Below are positions 36,561 through 45,960 of a DNA stretch of 64,000 bases, piece after piece. How positions within the stretch are numbered: the first letter of the stretch is position 1; each line of letters opens with the position of its first letter. The stretch covers positions 1,240,001-1,304,000 of the forward strand of contig JACYUQ010000001.1 in NCBI GenBank assembly GCA_014841835.1, in the 5' to 3' direction. This stretch comes from Oxalobacteraceae sp. CFBP 13730. GTDB taxonomy: Bacteria; Pseudomonadota; Gammaproteobacteria; Burkholderiales; Burkholderiaceae_D. The position numbers and the translations under genes were made by a program. The notes below the pieces were generated by a model. It ran no database searches, was not told where the DNA came from, and saw only the letters and a program-made list of their open reading frames with translations.

Positions 36561-38369
36561 TTATTTGGTGATGCGGTTATTGAGCAGCGTGACGGCGACG
36601 CCCGAGAGGACGCGGCCATTGAGCAGCGTGGCGTTGTCGCCCACGGTGATCGCGGCGGCCTGCCCCAGAACCGTTCCCTTGAAGGTGCTGTTCGCGGCCA
36701 CGGTGGTTGCGCCCACAGGCACCCACGTGACGTCGTCGGCCGTGGCACCGTTGATGAGTTCCACTTCCGAGTTAGCCGCCGTATCGAGCGTCTGCGCGGT
36801 GCGGAAGATATACACACCAGCACCATTGAGCGTCAGTTTTCCGGTGATGTTGATCTTGCCAGCGTAGCAATACACACCAGGCGTGAGCACCAGGCTGCCG
36901 AAGTCGATGTCGCCTGCGAAAGTAATCGTGCACAGTCGGCTGTTGGCATCGACGATGGCCAGTTGAAGGTCGTTCAGTGCGGTCTGCAGAATTGCACCCG
37001 ACTGGTAGTTGGTGAAACCGGGCGCCACGACCGGCGCGGTGGTTTGCGACGGCGAACCGACGTCGCCAGTGATGAGCGTGGTGCCGCCCGAATTATTGGT
37101 CAATGCCGTACCGGCCAGCACGCCGAACGTCGCTGCAGAGCGCAGGTTGACGGAAGCAACCGGCGGCGCGGGCACAACGGGTACAACAGGCAACACGGTC
37201 AGATTGGCCGTGCCCGATGCGCCGTCCAGTGCTGCGGTCAGGACCACATTGCCGGCGGACACGCCAGTGGCGATGCCGGTAGGCAGGACGGTAGCGATCG
37301 CCGTCGAAGACGATGTCCAGCTGACGGCCGTGGTAACGATGGCGCTCGTGTTGTTCGAGTAGAAGGCCGTGGCAGCGAATGGCATGCTGCCGTTGACGAC
37401 GACGGTGCCGATCTCTGGTGTGACAACGAGTCGGGAGATCGTCACGCCAGGCAGCACGGCGCCGTTCAGCGTGGTGGCGCTCGCCGTGGCCGTCCTGCCG
37501 CCGAAGCTGGCGGTAATGACCGACGTACCCGGCGCGACGCCGGTGATCACGCCACTGGCGGCGACGGCGACCTGCGCCGTGCTGGCCGACACATACGTGC
37601 TCGCGCCCGTGACATCGACGATCGAGCCATCCGAATAGCCTGCCAATGCGGTCAACTGGGCAGTGGCGCCAACGGCGAGACTGTTCGCGGCAGGCGTGAG
37701 CCCCAGCGATACCAGCGTCGCCGGCAGGACCGTCAGCGTGGCGTTGCCCGTGAGACCGCCGGACGATGCGCTGATGACCGAAGTCCCTTGCGCCTTGCCC
37801 AGTGCCAGACCGGTGCTGGCCACGACCGACGCCACATTCGTGGAGGCCGAGCTGAAGGTCGATACCGCACTGATGTCGCGCGTCGTGTTGTCACTGAACG
37901 TGCCAAGCGCGACGAACTGCTGGGTATTGCCGATATTGATCGACGGATTCACCGGGGCGACGGCAAGCGATACCAGCCGCGCGGGCAGGACCGTCAGGGT
38001 TGCCGAGCCGCTCTTGCCTTCAAAGGCAGCGGTGATCACCGAGGTGCCGGCAGCAACGCCGATGGCCATACCGCGCGCTGCATCGACCGTGCCGGCGGCC
38101 GGCGTGCCCGAGGTCCAGGCCGAAAGCAGCGTGATATCACGCGCCGAACCGTCGGAATAAGCGGCCGTGGCCGTAAATTGTTGGGTTGCACCGATTGCCA
38201 CCGACGCGGTCGTTGGCGACACCGCCACGCTGACCAGACTTGTCGCCGGCAATCCCAGGACCGGATCGCGACCCTGGTCACCGCCGCCACAGCCTGCAGC
38301 AAGCACAGCGCTTACCAGGCCGAGGCCACACAAGAGGCGTTTCATGGAGCGTCTCACGGTTTGTATCAT
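36561..38369 (-). CDS. Lipoprotein with four Ig-like (Big_2) repeats and a DUF3494 ice-binding-like domain
   Basis: A 602-residue predicted lipoprotein. The signal ends in a lipobox (VLAAGCGGG). Four Big_2-type repeats follow, each of the form LVSLAVAPVNPSINIGNTQQ then F-x-A...YSDG...D(I/V)T (about residues 42-390). The C-terminal ~200 residues, starting SAATFGVLAGTALTNNSGGT, match DUF3494, the beta-solenoid fold of ice-binding proteins: TLITGDVGS, GVYCYAGKINITGKLTLNG and FKGTVLGQAAAITVGDNATL. DUF3494 also occurs in adhesins, so ice binding is not assured. AACAGGA precedes the ATG at 38369. It is upstream of the OmpA gene in one operon. Confidence 0.85.
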   Translation of the reverse strand: MIQTVRRSMKRLLCGLGLVSAVLAAGCGGGDQGRDPVLGLPATSLVSVAVSPTTASVAIGATQQFTATAAYSDGSARDITLLSAWTSGTPAAGTVDAARGMAIGVAAGTSVITAAFEGKSGSATLTVLPARLVSLAVAPVNPSINIGNTQQFVALGTFSDNTTRDISAVSTFSSASTNVASVVASTGLALGKAQGTSVISASSGGLTGNATLTVLPATLVSLGLTPAANSLAVGATAQLTALAGYSDGSIVDVTGASTYVSASTAQVAVAASGVITGVAPGTSVITASFGGRTATASATTLNGAVLPGVTISRLVVTPEIGTVVVNGSMPFAATAFYSNNTSAIVTTAVSWTSSSTAIATVLPTGIATGVSAGNVVLTAALDGASGTANLTVLPVVPVVPAPPVASVNLRSAATFGVLAGTALTNNSGGTTLITGDVGSPSQTTAPVVAPGFTNYQSGAILQTALNDLQLAIVDANSRLCTITFAGDIDFGSLVLTPGVYCYAGKINITGKLTLNGAGVYIFRTAQTLDTAANSEVELINGATADDVTWVPVGATTVAANSTFKGTVLGQAAAITVGDNATLLNGRVLSGVAVTLLNNRITK

Positions 38370-38747
38370 ATGTATTCCTGTTGGAGAAAGTTCCCGGAGC
38401 TGCTCTGCATGGGCTCATGCACGAGGACGGAAACTGCGGTAGCGCTTGCAGTGCAACGACGCGAACCGGAACCGACTATCTGTTGTAAAGATGGTGAGAA
38501 CCGTGCGGTAGCGCGCTTATGCACAGTAATAGTTTCCCAAAAGATATATCCACTTGGAATGGTTATTCTGTGTTAGTACGCTGGGGAAAGGTCACAGGAC
38601 AGAGGGCGACGAGCCCGTCAATGGGCGAACAGAGGTTCACAGGCGACATTATCTGTGGGGAAGGAACAACCAGAGCCTGCCGCTTTTTTGATCGACAAGC
38701 GGTTACTCGCAGGGCATCCGTTGCGTGGATGGGGTGACTGGCAGGTG
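38370..38747. other. Intergenic region, no gene recognised
   Basis: A 378-bp gap between the start of the Ig-like lipoprotein gene and the stop of the next minus-strand gene. It should hold the lipoprotein promoter. A modest AT-rich patch (AAAAGATATATCC near 38540) was the only feature noticed. Short open frames have no protein-like character. Confidence 0.5.
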
Positions 38748-39146
38748 TTACCGACGATCCGGGGCTGGCGCATCCACCAGCAGGTCAGGCTGCAGTGCGC
38801 GAATGCGCAACTCGGTGAAATAACCGCCAGCCTCGTTATAGCGCAGGTAGTGGCGGCTGCACTTGGTGCAGCGTGCCACGCTGCAGCGGTTGGCCGGATA
38901 AAACCGCGGGGCGATGGGCGCATCCGCGCTCTCGTAACGGGTGCCCGCCGGGTGGTATTCGGCGAAGGTCGGCTCGTCGTACGGATCGTCGAACAGCGTG
39001 CCGACCTCTTCGAAGCAGTCCAGCTCCAGGGTCAGTGGCTGCGCAGTCCAGGCTTGCAACGGTACGGCCGCGCAACTGCATGGGGTCGTTACCGCTGAAG
39101 ACGCCAGCGCCAGCTGTCGCAGGGTGGTGAAATCGATGTAGTGCAT
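38748..39146 (-). CDS. Hypothetical protein with Cys-rich ribbon
   Basis: A 132-residue cytoplasmic-looking protein I do not recognise. The C-terminal half has a compact cysteine cluster (CSVARCTKCSRHYLRYNEAGG), which looks like a small zinc ribbon or knuckle; an earlier CSC pair occurs near residue 24. The central part (FDDPYDEPTFAEYHPAGTRY) is acidic. Codon pattern and a clean start support a real gene. No neighbour suggests a role. Confidence 0.65.
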   Translation of the reverse strand: MHYIDFTTLRQLALASSAVTTPCSCAAVPLQAWTAQPLTLELDCFEEVGTLFDDPYDEPTFAEYHPAGTRYESADAPIAPRFYPANRCSVARCTKCSRHYLRYNEAGGYFTELRIRALQPDLLVDAPAPDRR

Positions 39147-39297
39147 GTCAATCCAATTCTGGCGAAGCGCCGTATTCCCACATCACTCTGATCGGACACG
39201 TTACCAGATGCGGGTCCGTACCCGTTGCATGGCATTCTTGCACAGGATGCGATACCATCGTTCCCTGCGCCATCCGCAGGGTCACCTGGAGAACACC

Positions 39298-39900
39298 ATG
39301 TCCGATCCTTTGCCGGTGCACGCTGCACCATGCCCGCTTGAGCTTCCCGATGCATTTCCACGCGCCTTGCGCGTCGACGCCCAGGCGCTTTGCGCCACGG
39401 GCGTCTGGCATCCACATCCCTCTCACCTGCACTTCATCGTGGCATTGGCCGGTGAGAAGCTGGCCCTCCCGACACGCTTGTATTTTGACGCCTCCCTGCT
39501 CACAGCGACCGGCGATCTCAATGCACGCCAACACGCCATGCTGTGGTGCCTGGGCACGCGCCACCATGACGGCCATATCCGTGAAGAATGCCTGCGCCAC
39601 CTGCTGGCCAACCTGCAAGACTGGATGGTGCCGTTCGTCGTGCAATTGATCGGCGAATATGTCCACGAGATCATCAAGCTGATCGATGTGGCACTGACCA
39701 CACTCGATCCGCGCATGCAGACGACATTTGCATGCTTTGCCAGGGACAATCCGCGCTACATCGATACGATCGAACGGCGCACGATCAGCTACCGCCCCGC
39801 TGACTACGACCAACGGTCCGGTCGCGCGCGCGATTACCCGGGCGCGCGCGCCGTGGCGCGGCTGCGTCAGCTGGTGCGCGCGGAGCGCGATGCGGCGTAA
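39298..39900 (+). CDS. Hypothetical protein
   Basis: A 200-residue soluble protein I cannot assign. It starts at the ATG preceded by CTGGAGAACACC. Visible features are an N-terminal Pro/His-rich stretch, the segment ARQHAMLWCLGTRHHDGHIR near residue 78-97, a helical middle (VPFVVQLIGEYVHEIIKLID) and a basic C-terminus (RAVARLRQLVRAERDA). The helical HIREECLRHLL region recalls HEAT-like repeats but is too short to claim. It sits 106 bases upstream of hscC on the same strand. Confidence 0.65.
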   Translation: MSDPLPVHAAPCPLELPDAFPRALRVDAQALCATGVWHPHPSHLHFIVALAGEKLALPTRLYFDASLLTATGDLNARQHAMLWCLGTRHHDGHIREECLRHLLANLQDWMVPFVVQLIGEYVHEIIKLIDVALTTLDPRMQTTFACFARDNPRYIDTIERRTISYRPADYDQRSGRARDYPGARAVARLRQLVRAERDAA

Positions 39901-40006
39901 TGCCTGCATCATGCCGTGTGGATAAACGCTGCGTGCGTCATCCCAGGGCCGTGCTGCTACGCTATGATTTGCACCCCAGCATGGTTTTTTTGGAAAGTAA
40001 AACGGC

Positions 40007-41713
40007 ATGATTGTCGGCATCGACCTTGGCACCACCAACAGCCTGATCGCAGTCTGGGACAACGGCGCAGCGCGCCTGATCCCGAACAGTCTCGGGCAGA
40101 TGCTGACTCCTTCCTGCGTGAGCGTCGATGACGACGGTGCGATCCTGATTGGCCAGGCTGCGCGCGAACGTCTGCAAACCCATCCGCAGGCAAGTGCTGC
40201 CAATTTCAAGCGCCTGATGGGCAGCGACAAGACCCTCTATCTCGGCAAGCGCGCGTTTCGTCCCGAAGAACTGTCCGCACTGGTATTGCGCTCGCTGAAG
40301 GAAGACGCCGAAGCCGCCCTTGGCCATCCAATCACCGAAGCGGTGATCACGGTGCCCGCGTATTTTTCGGACGCGCAGCGCAAGGCCACCCGCACCGCCG
40401 GCGAACTGGCCGGCCTGAAGGTCGAGCGTCTGCTCAATGAACCGACTGCCGCCGCCCTCGCCTACGGAATCCACCTGCGCGACGGCGAATCGAAATTCCT
40501 CGTGTTCGACCTGGGCGGCGGCACCTTCGACGTGTCGGTGCTCGACCTGTTCGACAGCGTGATGGAAGTGCGCGCGTCGGCTGGCGACAACTATCTGGGT
40601 GGGGAGGATTTCGTCACCGCGCTGGTCGAGCATTTCTTCAATGCGGCCGGCGTACCGGCCACGCTGCGTGCGGACGCGCATTTCATGCAGCGTCTGGCTG
40701 CGCAGGCCGAACTGGCCAAGCGCGCCCTGAGCGAGTCTCCACGCGCCACCATCCGCGTGGCCGATGGCGACACGCAGTACGCGCTGGAGCTGGACGAGGC
40801 GGGTTTTGAAAAGCTGTGCGCACTGCTGCTGGCACGCCTGCGCGCCCCGGTCGAACGGGCGCTGCGCGACGCGCGCCTGCCGATCGCCGAACTGGACAAT
40901 ATCGTGCTGGCCGGCGGCGCCACCCGCATGCCGCTGGTGCGCAAGATGGCAGCGCGCATGTTCGGCCGCTTCCCGGCCTGCGACATCGATCCCGACCAAG
41001 TGGTCGCGCTGGGCGCGGCCGTACAGGCCGGGCTCAAGATGAAGGATGCGGCACTGGACGAAGTGGTGATGACCGACGTCGCGCCGTATTCGCTCGGCGT
41101 GGCCACCACGATGCAGGTCGACGCCGACCATTTCTCGCATGGTCATTTCGATCCGGTCATCGAACGCAACACGGTCATCCCGGCCAGCCGCGTCAAGCGT
41201 TACTTCCCGCTGCAGGACACGCAGCGCGTCATCGAGCTGCTGGTCTACCAGGGCGAAGCGCGCATGGCGAGCGACAATATCAGGCTCGGCGCGCTGACCA
41301 TTCCGCTCGCTGCCGGCAGCGACGAGGGTGTCGACGTGCGCTTTACCTACGACGTGAACGGCCTGCTGCAGGTGGAAGCGACACTGGTGCGCACGCGTGA
41401 CGTGCACACCCTTGTCATCGAAGGCAATCCGGGGCTGCTCAGCGCGCCGGAAATCGCGCAACGCTTGCAGGCGCTGTCTGAACTCAAGATCCACCCGCGC
41501 GATCACATGGAAAACCGCACGCTGCTCGCGCGCGGCGAACGCCTGTATCAGCAACTGCGGGGCGACGAGCGCGAACGCCTGGGGCGCGAAATCGCGCGCT
41601 TCGAGCAGGCGCTGGGCACGCAGGAGCGGCGCATGATCGTGCCGGCCATCGACGTGTTTCGCCAGGTGCTCGATTATTTCGACCACCAGAGCTTCCTGCT
41701 GCCCGAGGCATAG
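40007..41713 (+). CDS. hscC: Hsp70 family chaperone HscC
   Basis: A 568-residue Hsp70 homologue, shorter than DnaK, as in the HscC branch. ATPase-domain motifs: GIDLGTTNSLIAVW at the start, VITVPAYFSDAQRKATRTAG, NEPTAAALAYG, VFDLGGGTFDVSVLDLFDS and VLAGGATRMPLVRK. The substrate domain begins near DVAPYSLGVATTMQ, and the helical lid is short. The C-terminus lacks the EEVD-like tail. In E. coli HscC works with J-proteins DjlB/DjlC. Here the next gene, 6 bases downstream, encodes a J-like partner. Confidence 0.93.
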   Translation: MIVGIDLGTTNSLIAVWDNGAARLIPNSLGQMLTPSCVSVDDDGAILIGQAARERLQTHPQASAANFKRLMGSDKTLYLGKRAFRPEELSALVLRSLKEDAEAALGHPITEAVITVPAYFSDAQRKATRTAGELAGLKVERLLNEPTAAALAYGIHLRDGESKFLVFDLGGGTFDVSVLDLFDSVMEVRASAGDNYLGGEDFVTALVEHFFNAAGVPATLRADAHFMQRLAAQAELAKRALSESPRATIRVADGDTQYALELDEAGFEKLCALLLARLRAPVERALRDARLPIAELDNIVLAGGATRMPLVRKMAARMFGRFPACDIDPDQVVALGAAVQAGLKMKDAALDEVVMTDVAPYSLGVATTMQVDADHFSHGHFDPVIERNTVIPASRVKRYFPLQDTQRVIELLVYQGEARMASDNIRLGALTIPLAAGSDEGVDVRFTYDVNGLLQVEATLVRTRDVHTLVIEGNPGLLSAPEIAQRLQALSELKIHPRDHMENRTLLARGERLYQQLRGDERERLGREIARFEQALGTQERRMIVPAIDVFRQVLDYFDHQSFLLPEA

Positions 41714-41719
41714 CCGCCG

Positions 41720-43336
41720 ATGGCCGCCACGTTTGCATTTCTCGACGCGCTCGGACTGGATCAGGAAGCGCGCGAGCGCGACATCCGCAGCGCCTACGCC
41801 CGGCGCCTGAAAACCATCGACCAGGAACACGACGCACAGGGCTTTCAGGACCTGCGCGCGGTGTACGAAGAAGCGCTGGCCTGGGCCGCGTGGAAAAAAC
41901 GCGAAGCCGGGGCCCCGCCGGAGGCAGCCACGGCCATGACGCCGCCAGCGGCCGCCGATACTGTGCCAGAGACGCCTGGCGCGCCCGAGCCAGTCGATGC
42001 GGTCGACCCACGCGCACTGGGCGAAGCCGCCTTCGGTCGCCTGGCGACAGAGATGGAAGACTTGCTCGCCCAGCCGGCGCAGAACAATCCCGACCCGTAC
42101 GAGGCGCTGCTGCGGCGCAGGCTGGACGACGATGACCTGATCAACATCGACGCACGGATCGTGTTCGAGGCGATCGTCGCCACCGTTCTGGCGCATGGCT
42201 GGCGGCCCGGCCACGAAAACCTGTTCGAGGCGGCACTGACGGTATTCGGCTGGGATGCGGACCCGCAGCGACTGCTGGTATTCGGCCATGCCGGCCTGGT
42301 GCTCGACCGGGCGCTGGCCGAGCGCCGCCTGTTCGCCACGCAGCCACCGGCCCGGCAGGCCGCCATGCGCCGCGCCGCACGCGCACTGCGCGACGCCGGC
42401 GCGCCCACCGTACAGCGCCTGCGCAACGACATGCGCATTGTCGAAACGATGGTGGCGCGGTTCCCTCACATGATGCGCATCCTGGTGAGCTTCGACGACG
42501 TCGAGCAGTGGCGCAGCGCTTACCAGGCGCACTTTGGCGCGCAACCAGGGGCCGCATTCGACATCGACGACGAGATTGCCGTGCAGGTAGAACCCCGGTC
42601 GCTGGCCACCCGGCTGTGGGTCATCGCGCGCAATGTGGCACTGACCATCGTGACGGCGCTGCTGCTGTATGCAGTGTTCAAGCCGACCGACCCCGCACCG
42701 GCGACGCCAGCTGTCAGCCAGCAGGTACTGGACGCGCACGTCCCGCCACTGCGCTACCAGCCGTCGCCCGGCACGAAGCCCGGCGTGCTCGATACGCGGG
42801 TGCGGGTCTTCCTGGATGCGGACAGGCGGGTCAGTCAGACACGCAATGTCTCGACCTCGGGTGAGCCGGGCTTCGACGAAGCGGTGGCCGAGGCGCTGCG
42901 CAACGCCACGCCGTTCCCGCCAAAAACACCGGCCGAGTTCGAGGTCAGCTATACGGCGACCATCACGGCGCAGCAAGCGGCGAACGCGAATGCGCCGGCA
43001 CCGCAGCAAGCCACCGACGGAACAACCCCGGGTGCCAAACTGCTGGGCCAGCACATTCCCCCCGTCGACTACCAGCCGACCCGCTTCGCACAACCGGGCA
43101 AACTGGCGCTGCACTATCGCGTCTACCTCGACGCTGACGGGATGATCGTACGGTTCAAGCAGATCAAGGGATCGGGCGAGCCGCGGCTGGACCACGCATT
43201 CGAACATGCCCTGCGCGCAGCCAAGCCGTTCCCGGCCAGCACGGCGCGCAGTTTTGACGTGGAATGGTCCACCACGATCACGCAAACACGGCGCACCAAG
43301 GCCGATCGCACGCAGCAACCTCCACGCGAAGCGTAA
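41720..43336 (+). CDS. Membrane protein: degenerate J-like domain plus two TonB-C-like domains
   Basis: A 538-residue protein directly after hscC. Residues ~8-55 (LGLDQEARERDIRSAYARRL then GFQDLRAVYEEALAWA) have the helix II-III pattern of DjlB/DjlC-type J domains, but the HPD triad is replaced by DQE (34-36). A helical region follows to ~295, then a membrane helix (~298-319) and two tandem repeats (339-416 and 447-521) sharing VPP-x-x-YQP, VFLDADRR/VYLDADGM, SGEP and ATPFPP/AKPFPA: these resemble the TonB C-terminal fold. It is probably HscC's co-chaperone anchored in the inner membrane. The periplasmic role is unknown. Confidence 0.8.
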   Translation: MAATFAFLDALGLDQEARERDIRSAYARRLKTIDQEHDAQGFQDLRAVYEEALAWAAWKKREAGAPPEAATAMTPPAAADTVPETPGAPEPVDAVDPRALGEAAFGRLATEMEDLLAQPAQNNPDPYEALLRRRLDDDDLINIDARIVFEAIVATVLAHGWRPGHENLFEAALTVFGWDADPQRLLVFGHAGLVLDRALAERRLFATQPPARQAAMRRAARALRDAGAPTVQRLRNDMRIVETMVARFPHMMRILVSFDDVEQWRSAYQAHFGAQPGAAFDIDDEIAVQVEPRSLATRLWVIARNVALTIVTALLLYAVFKPTDPAPATPAVSQQVLDAHVPPLRYQPSPGTKPGVLDTRVRVFLDADRRVSQTRNVSTSGEPGFDEAVAEALRNATPFPPKTPAEFEVSYTATITAQQAANANAPAPQQATDGTTPGAKLLGQHIPPVDYQPTRFAQPGKLALHYRVYLDADGMIVRFKQIKGSGEPRLDHAFEHALRAAKPFPASTARSFDVEWSTTITQTRRTKADRTQQPPREA

Positions 43337-43502
43337 GCGGCCGCCTGTGCGCGCCGCCAATCTAGGCTATGCTTGCCGGTTCGATTGTTCAGGCAGACCG
43401 CACGATGCATATTTACTCTCTCCATTCCGTGGGCGTCATGACGCGCCCGCGCACCACGCCAGCAACTGCAGGCCGCTTCCCGGCACGAACGGAGCGTAGC
43501 TG

Positions 43503-44630
43503 ATGTTTCATCTGATGTTCAGCCTTCCCTGCCTGCTGGTCCTGGTGCGCTGGCTCTGGCCGCTGCCGTTGTCCACGAAATCCAAGGTAGCCAGCGCCGT
43601 CGTGCTGGTGCTGATCTCGCAGTACCACCTGTGGTCGCGCCTGTCGTCGGGCAGCGTGTTTTCGCCCGAATTCCCGAAAGGGCTGGTGATCCTGTTCAAC
43701 TGGGGCTTCGGCGCGATCCTGCTGCTGGCCGTGTTCCAGTTGCTGGTCGATGCCGGCGCGCTGATCGCGATGGCGATCCGGCGCCGGCGCGTGGCGATTG
43801 CGCCGCGCCTGCGCTACGGGATTGCCGTTGCCGCCGCGCTGCTGGCCGCTCTGGGCGTGAACCAGGCGATCAAGTCGCCGTCGCTCGAAGACGTGCTGAT
43901 CGAAGTAAAAAACCTGCCGCACGAATTCGACGGCTACCAGGTCGTGCACCTGACCGACCTGCACATCAGCCGCCTGTTCGACGCGCCCTGGACGCGCAAG
44001 GTCGTCGCCGACGCCAATGCGCTGGACGCCGACCTGATCGTCATTACCGGCGACCTCATCGACGGCAACATCGCGCACCGTGAACGCGACGTGGCGCCGC
44101 TGCGCGACCTGCGCGCGCCCGATGGCGTCTGGGTCATTCCCGGCAACCACGAGTACTTTTTTGGCCACAAGGCGTGGATGGCGTATTTCGCGGGCCTGAA
44201 CATGAGGCCGCTGGACAACAGCCATACCGTCCTCAAGCGCGGCGCCGGTCAGCTGGTGCTGGCCGGTGTCAACGACGTGACCGCACCGCAGACCGGCGCG
44301 GCGCCGCCCGACGTCGACGCGGCCTTGCGCGGCGCGCCGGCCGGCGCACCGGTGATCCTGCTCGACCACCAGCCGCGCAATGCCCGCCACGCCGCCAGCC
44401 GCGGCGTGGCGCTGCAACTATCCGGCCACACCCACGGCGGGATGATCGTCGGGCTCGATCGGGTGGTGGCGCGCGCCAACAACGGTTTCGTGTCGGGCCG
44501 CTACGATGTCGACGGGATGACGCTGTACCTGAACAACGGCACCGCATTGTGGCCGGGGTTCGCGCTGCGCCTGGGCGTGCCGTCCGAACTGACGCGGATT
44601 ACGCTGCGGCGTCAGACTGCCCGTTCATGA
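43503..44630 (+). CDS. Membrane-anchored metallophosphoesterase
   Basis: A 375-residue protein with three to four N-terminal hydrophobic helices (LMFSLPCLLVLVRWLWPL; AILLLAVFQLLVDAGALIAM) followed by a calcineurin-like phosphoesterase domain. The five metal motifs are visible: LTDLHIS, ITGDLIDGN, PGNHEY, LLDHQP and SGHTHGG. This architecture matches the YkuE/YaeI-like family of membrane-associated phosphoesterases, some of which act on phospholipids or UDP-diacylglucosamine. The substrate here is unknown. Its stop overlaps the converging GNAT gene by 6 bases. Confidence 0.9.
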   Translation: MFHLMFSLPCLLVLVRWLWPLPLSTKSKVASAVVLVLISQYHLWSRLSSGSVFSPEFPKGLVILFNWGFGAILLLAVFQLLVDAGALIAMAIRRRRVAIAPRLRYGIAVAAALLAALGVNQAIKSPSLEDVLIEVKNLPHEFDGYQVVHLTDLHISRLFDAPWTRKVVADANALDADLIVITGDLIDGNIAHRERDVAPLRDLRAPDGVWVIPGNHEYFFGHKAWMAYFAGLNMRPLDNSHTVLKRGAGQLVLAGVNDVTAPQTGAAPPDVDAALRGAPAGAPVILLDHQPRNARHAASRGVALQLSGHTHGGMIVGLDRVVARANNGFVSGRYDVDGMTLYLNNGTALWPGFALRLGVPSELTRITLRRQTARS

Positions 44631-45149
44631 TCCTGCAATGACCAGCCGCATGCGCTGCTCGACCTGATCCGACCCGGGCCGCATCGGCTCTTGCCACCCC
44701 GTGGCCACGAACCCGGCGCGCGCATACAGGCGCACTGCCCCATCGTTGGCGCAATTAACGCCTAGCTGCATGGCGGTGGCGCCGCGCGCCCGCGCCCAGC
44801 GCGCCGCCTCGGCCAGCAAGCCCGCCGCCACACCCTGCCCGCGTGCCTCGGGCGCCACCCACATCTGAAACAGGTTCACCAGGGCCGGGTCGTCCGCGTC
44901 AACCTTCGCCCAGGCCAGCCCAGCGGGTTGGCCTGCGACATGGGCCACGAGTGGGTGGTCGATGCCGGACGTGGCCGCGCGGGCCAGGCGCGCTGCCCAT
45001 TCTTCGGCCGGCCGCGTGGATTCGGCAGCCAATGTGCTGCCAAAGGCGTCGGGGGCGTCTTCCAGCGCGCGCAGACGGAGCGCGCGGTAAGCCGGCCATT
45101 CGTCTGGTAAGAAATGGCGAATCGTGTCGCCACCCAGTTGGTACGCCAT
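44625..45149 (-). CDS. GNAT family N-acetyltransferase
   Basis: A 174-residue acetyltransferase. The acetyl-CoA-binding motif A is FQMWVAPEARGQGVAAGLLA (near residues 93-112), and the C-terminal motif is GVNCANDGAVRLYARAGFV. The N-terminus (FLPDEWPAYRALRLRALEDA then PDAFGSTLAAE) is characteristic of a common GNAT subgroup of unknown substrate. It is bordered by the metallophosphoesterase (convergent) and the channel gene. Confidence 0.9.
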   Translation of the reverse strand: MAYQLGGDTIRHFLPDEWPAYRALRLRALEDAPDAFGSTLAAESTRPAEEWAARLARAATSGIDHPLVAHVAGQPAGLAWAKVDADDPALVNLFQMWVAPEARGQGVAAGLLAEAARWARARGATAMQLGVNCANDGAVRLYARAGFVATGWQEPMRPGSDQVEQRMRLVIAGS

Positions 45150-45208
45150 GCACGTGCTCCTGTTGGTGATCGGAGGACGATTCTAGCAAGCAATTCTGGC
45201 CTTGTGGT

Positions 45209-45922
45209 TCAATCCTGTTCCCACTCTTCCAGCTTGCGCTTGCGTGCGCGGCCCACTTCGATCCGGTTGCGTGTCGTGAAGGCGATCAGCCGTGCCACGA
45301 CCACCGCCAGGTACATCAGACCGACCAGCATCTCGACACTGGCCAGCGCCCGCGCCGGTGGCGTCAGCGGAATCACGTCGCCGATGCCCGTGCTCGAGAG
45401 CAGCGCAAAGCTCAGGTAATTGAGTTCGGTCCAGGTACGCGGCGCGCCCGCGTTGACAGCGGCGGCAAAGGTGCCGGGCTGGACTTCCTGCAGCAGGATA
45501 TACATGTGCGTGAACGCCCAGGCCAGCAGCGTGAACGTGGCGCCGGCTGCGAACAGCTCGTCGGTCGTGGCCCGTTCGTCTTCCATCATGTAGGCAATCA
45601 GGCTGCCGGCCGCGTAAAAGTAGAACAGCGCCTCCAGTCCCGACGACCAGGCCAGCAGGTGGTTGTAGCCGAGCAGGATCTGCGCCAGCAGCAGCACGAT
45701 GATCGGCACGGCCAGCGCCCAGCTCACGCGCACCTCGCCGGGCGTACGCCGCACCATGCGGATGGCAAACGCCAGCACCACGATGCCGAAGCAGTTGAAG
45801 GCCACCTGGCCGGCACGGGTACCTTCGATGAACGGGTATGACAGCATGCCGAGCAGCTGCACCAGCAGCAGGATGGCGGACGGATGGCGGCGGGTATGGA
45901 TGAACAGGCGTGGAGCAATCAT
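45209..45922 (-). CDS. Ion channel family protein
   Basis: A 237-residue membrane protein with about six hydrophobic segments. The last pair flanks a pore-like loop SSTGIGDVIP, which corresponds to the TxGYGD potassium-channel selectivity filter with Ile for Tyr. This matches the two-TM Ion_trans_2 family preceded by a YccC/KefB-independent N-terminal helical bundle. A basic C-terminal tail (RKRKLEEWEQ) faces the cytoplasm. Selectivity cannot be predicted given the altered filter. It lies 38 bases upstream of nothing thiamine-related, beyond the thiE stop. Confidence 0.8.
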   Translation of the reverse strand: MIAPRLFIHTRRHPSAILLLVQLLGMLSYPFIEGTRAGQVAFNCFGIVVLAFAIRMVRRTPGEVRVSWALAVPIIVLLLAQILLGYNHLLAWSSGLEALFYFYAAGSLIAYMMEDERATTDELFAAGATFTLLAWAFTHMYILLQEVQPGTFAAAVNAGAPRTWTELNYLSFALLSSTGIGDVIPLTPPARALASVEMLVGLMYLAVVVARLIAFTTRNRIEVGRARKRKLEEWEQD

Positions 45923-45960
45923 GGCAGCAAGACAAAGTCGTAAGTACTGCCATTGTAGGT

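Noticed and set aside
38519..38737. 72-codon frame in the gap before the Ig-like lipoprotein
   Set aside because: No ribosome site, no recognisable motif, unusual composition.
39962..43360. 1132-codon open frame on the minus strand
   Set aside because: It lies opposite hscC and its partner gene, whose motifs are clear. The translation is low-complexity Arg/His/Gln-rich, as expected for the antisense of GC-rich coding sequence.
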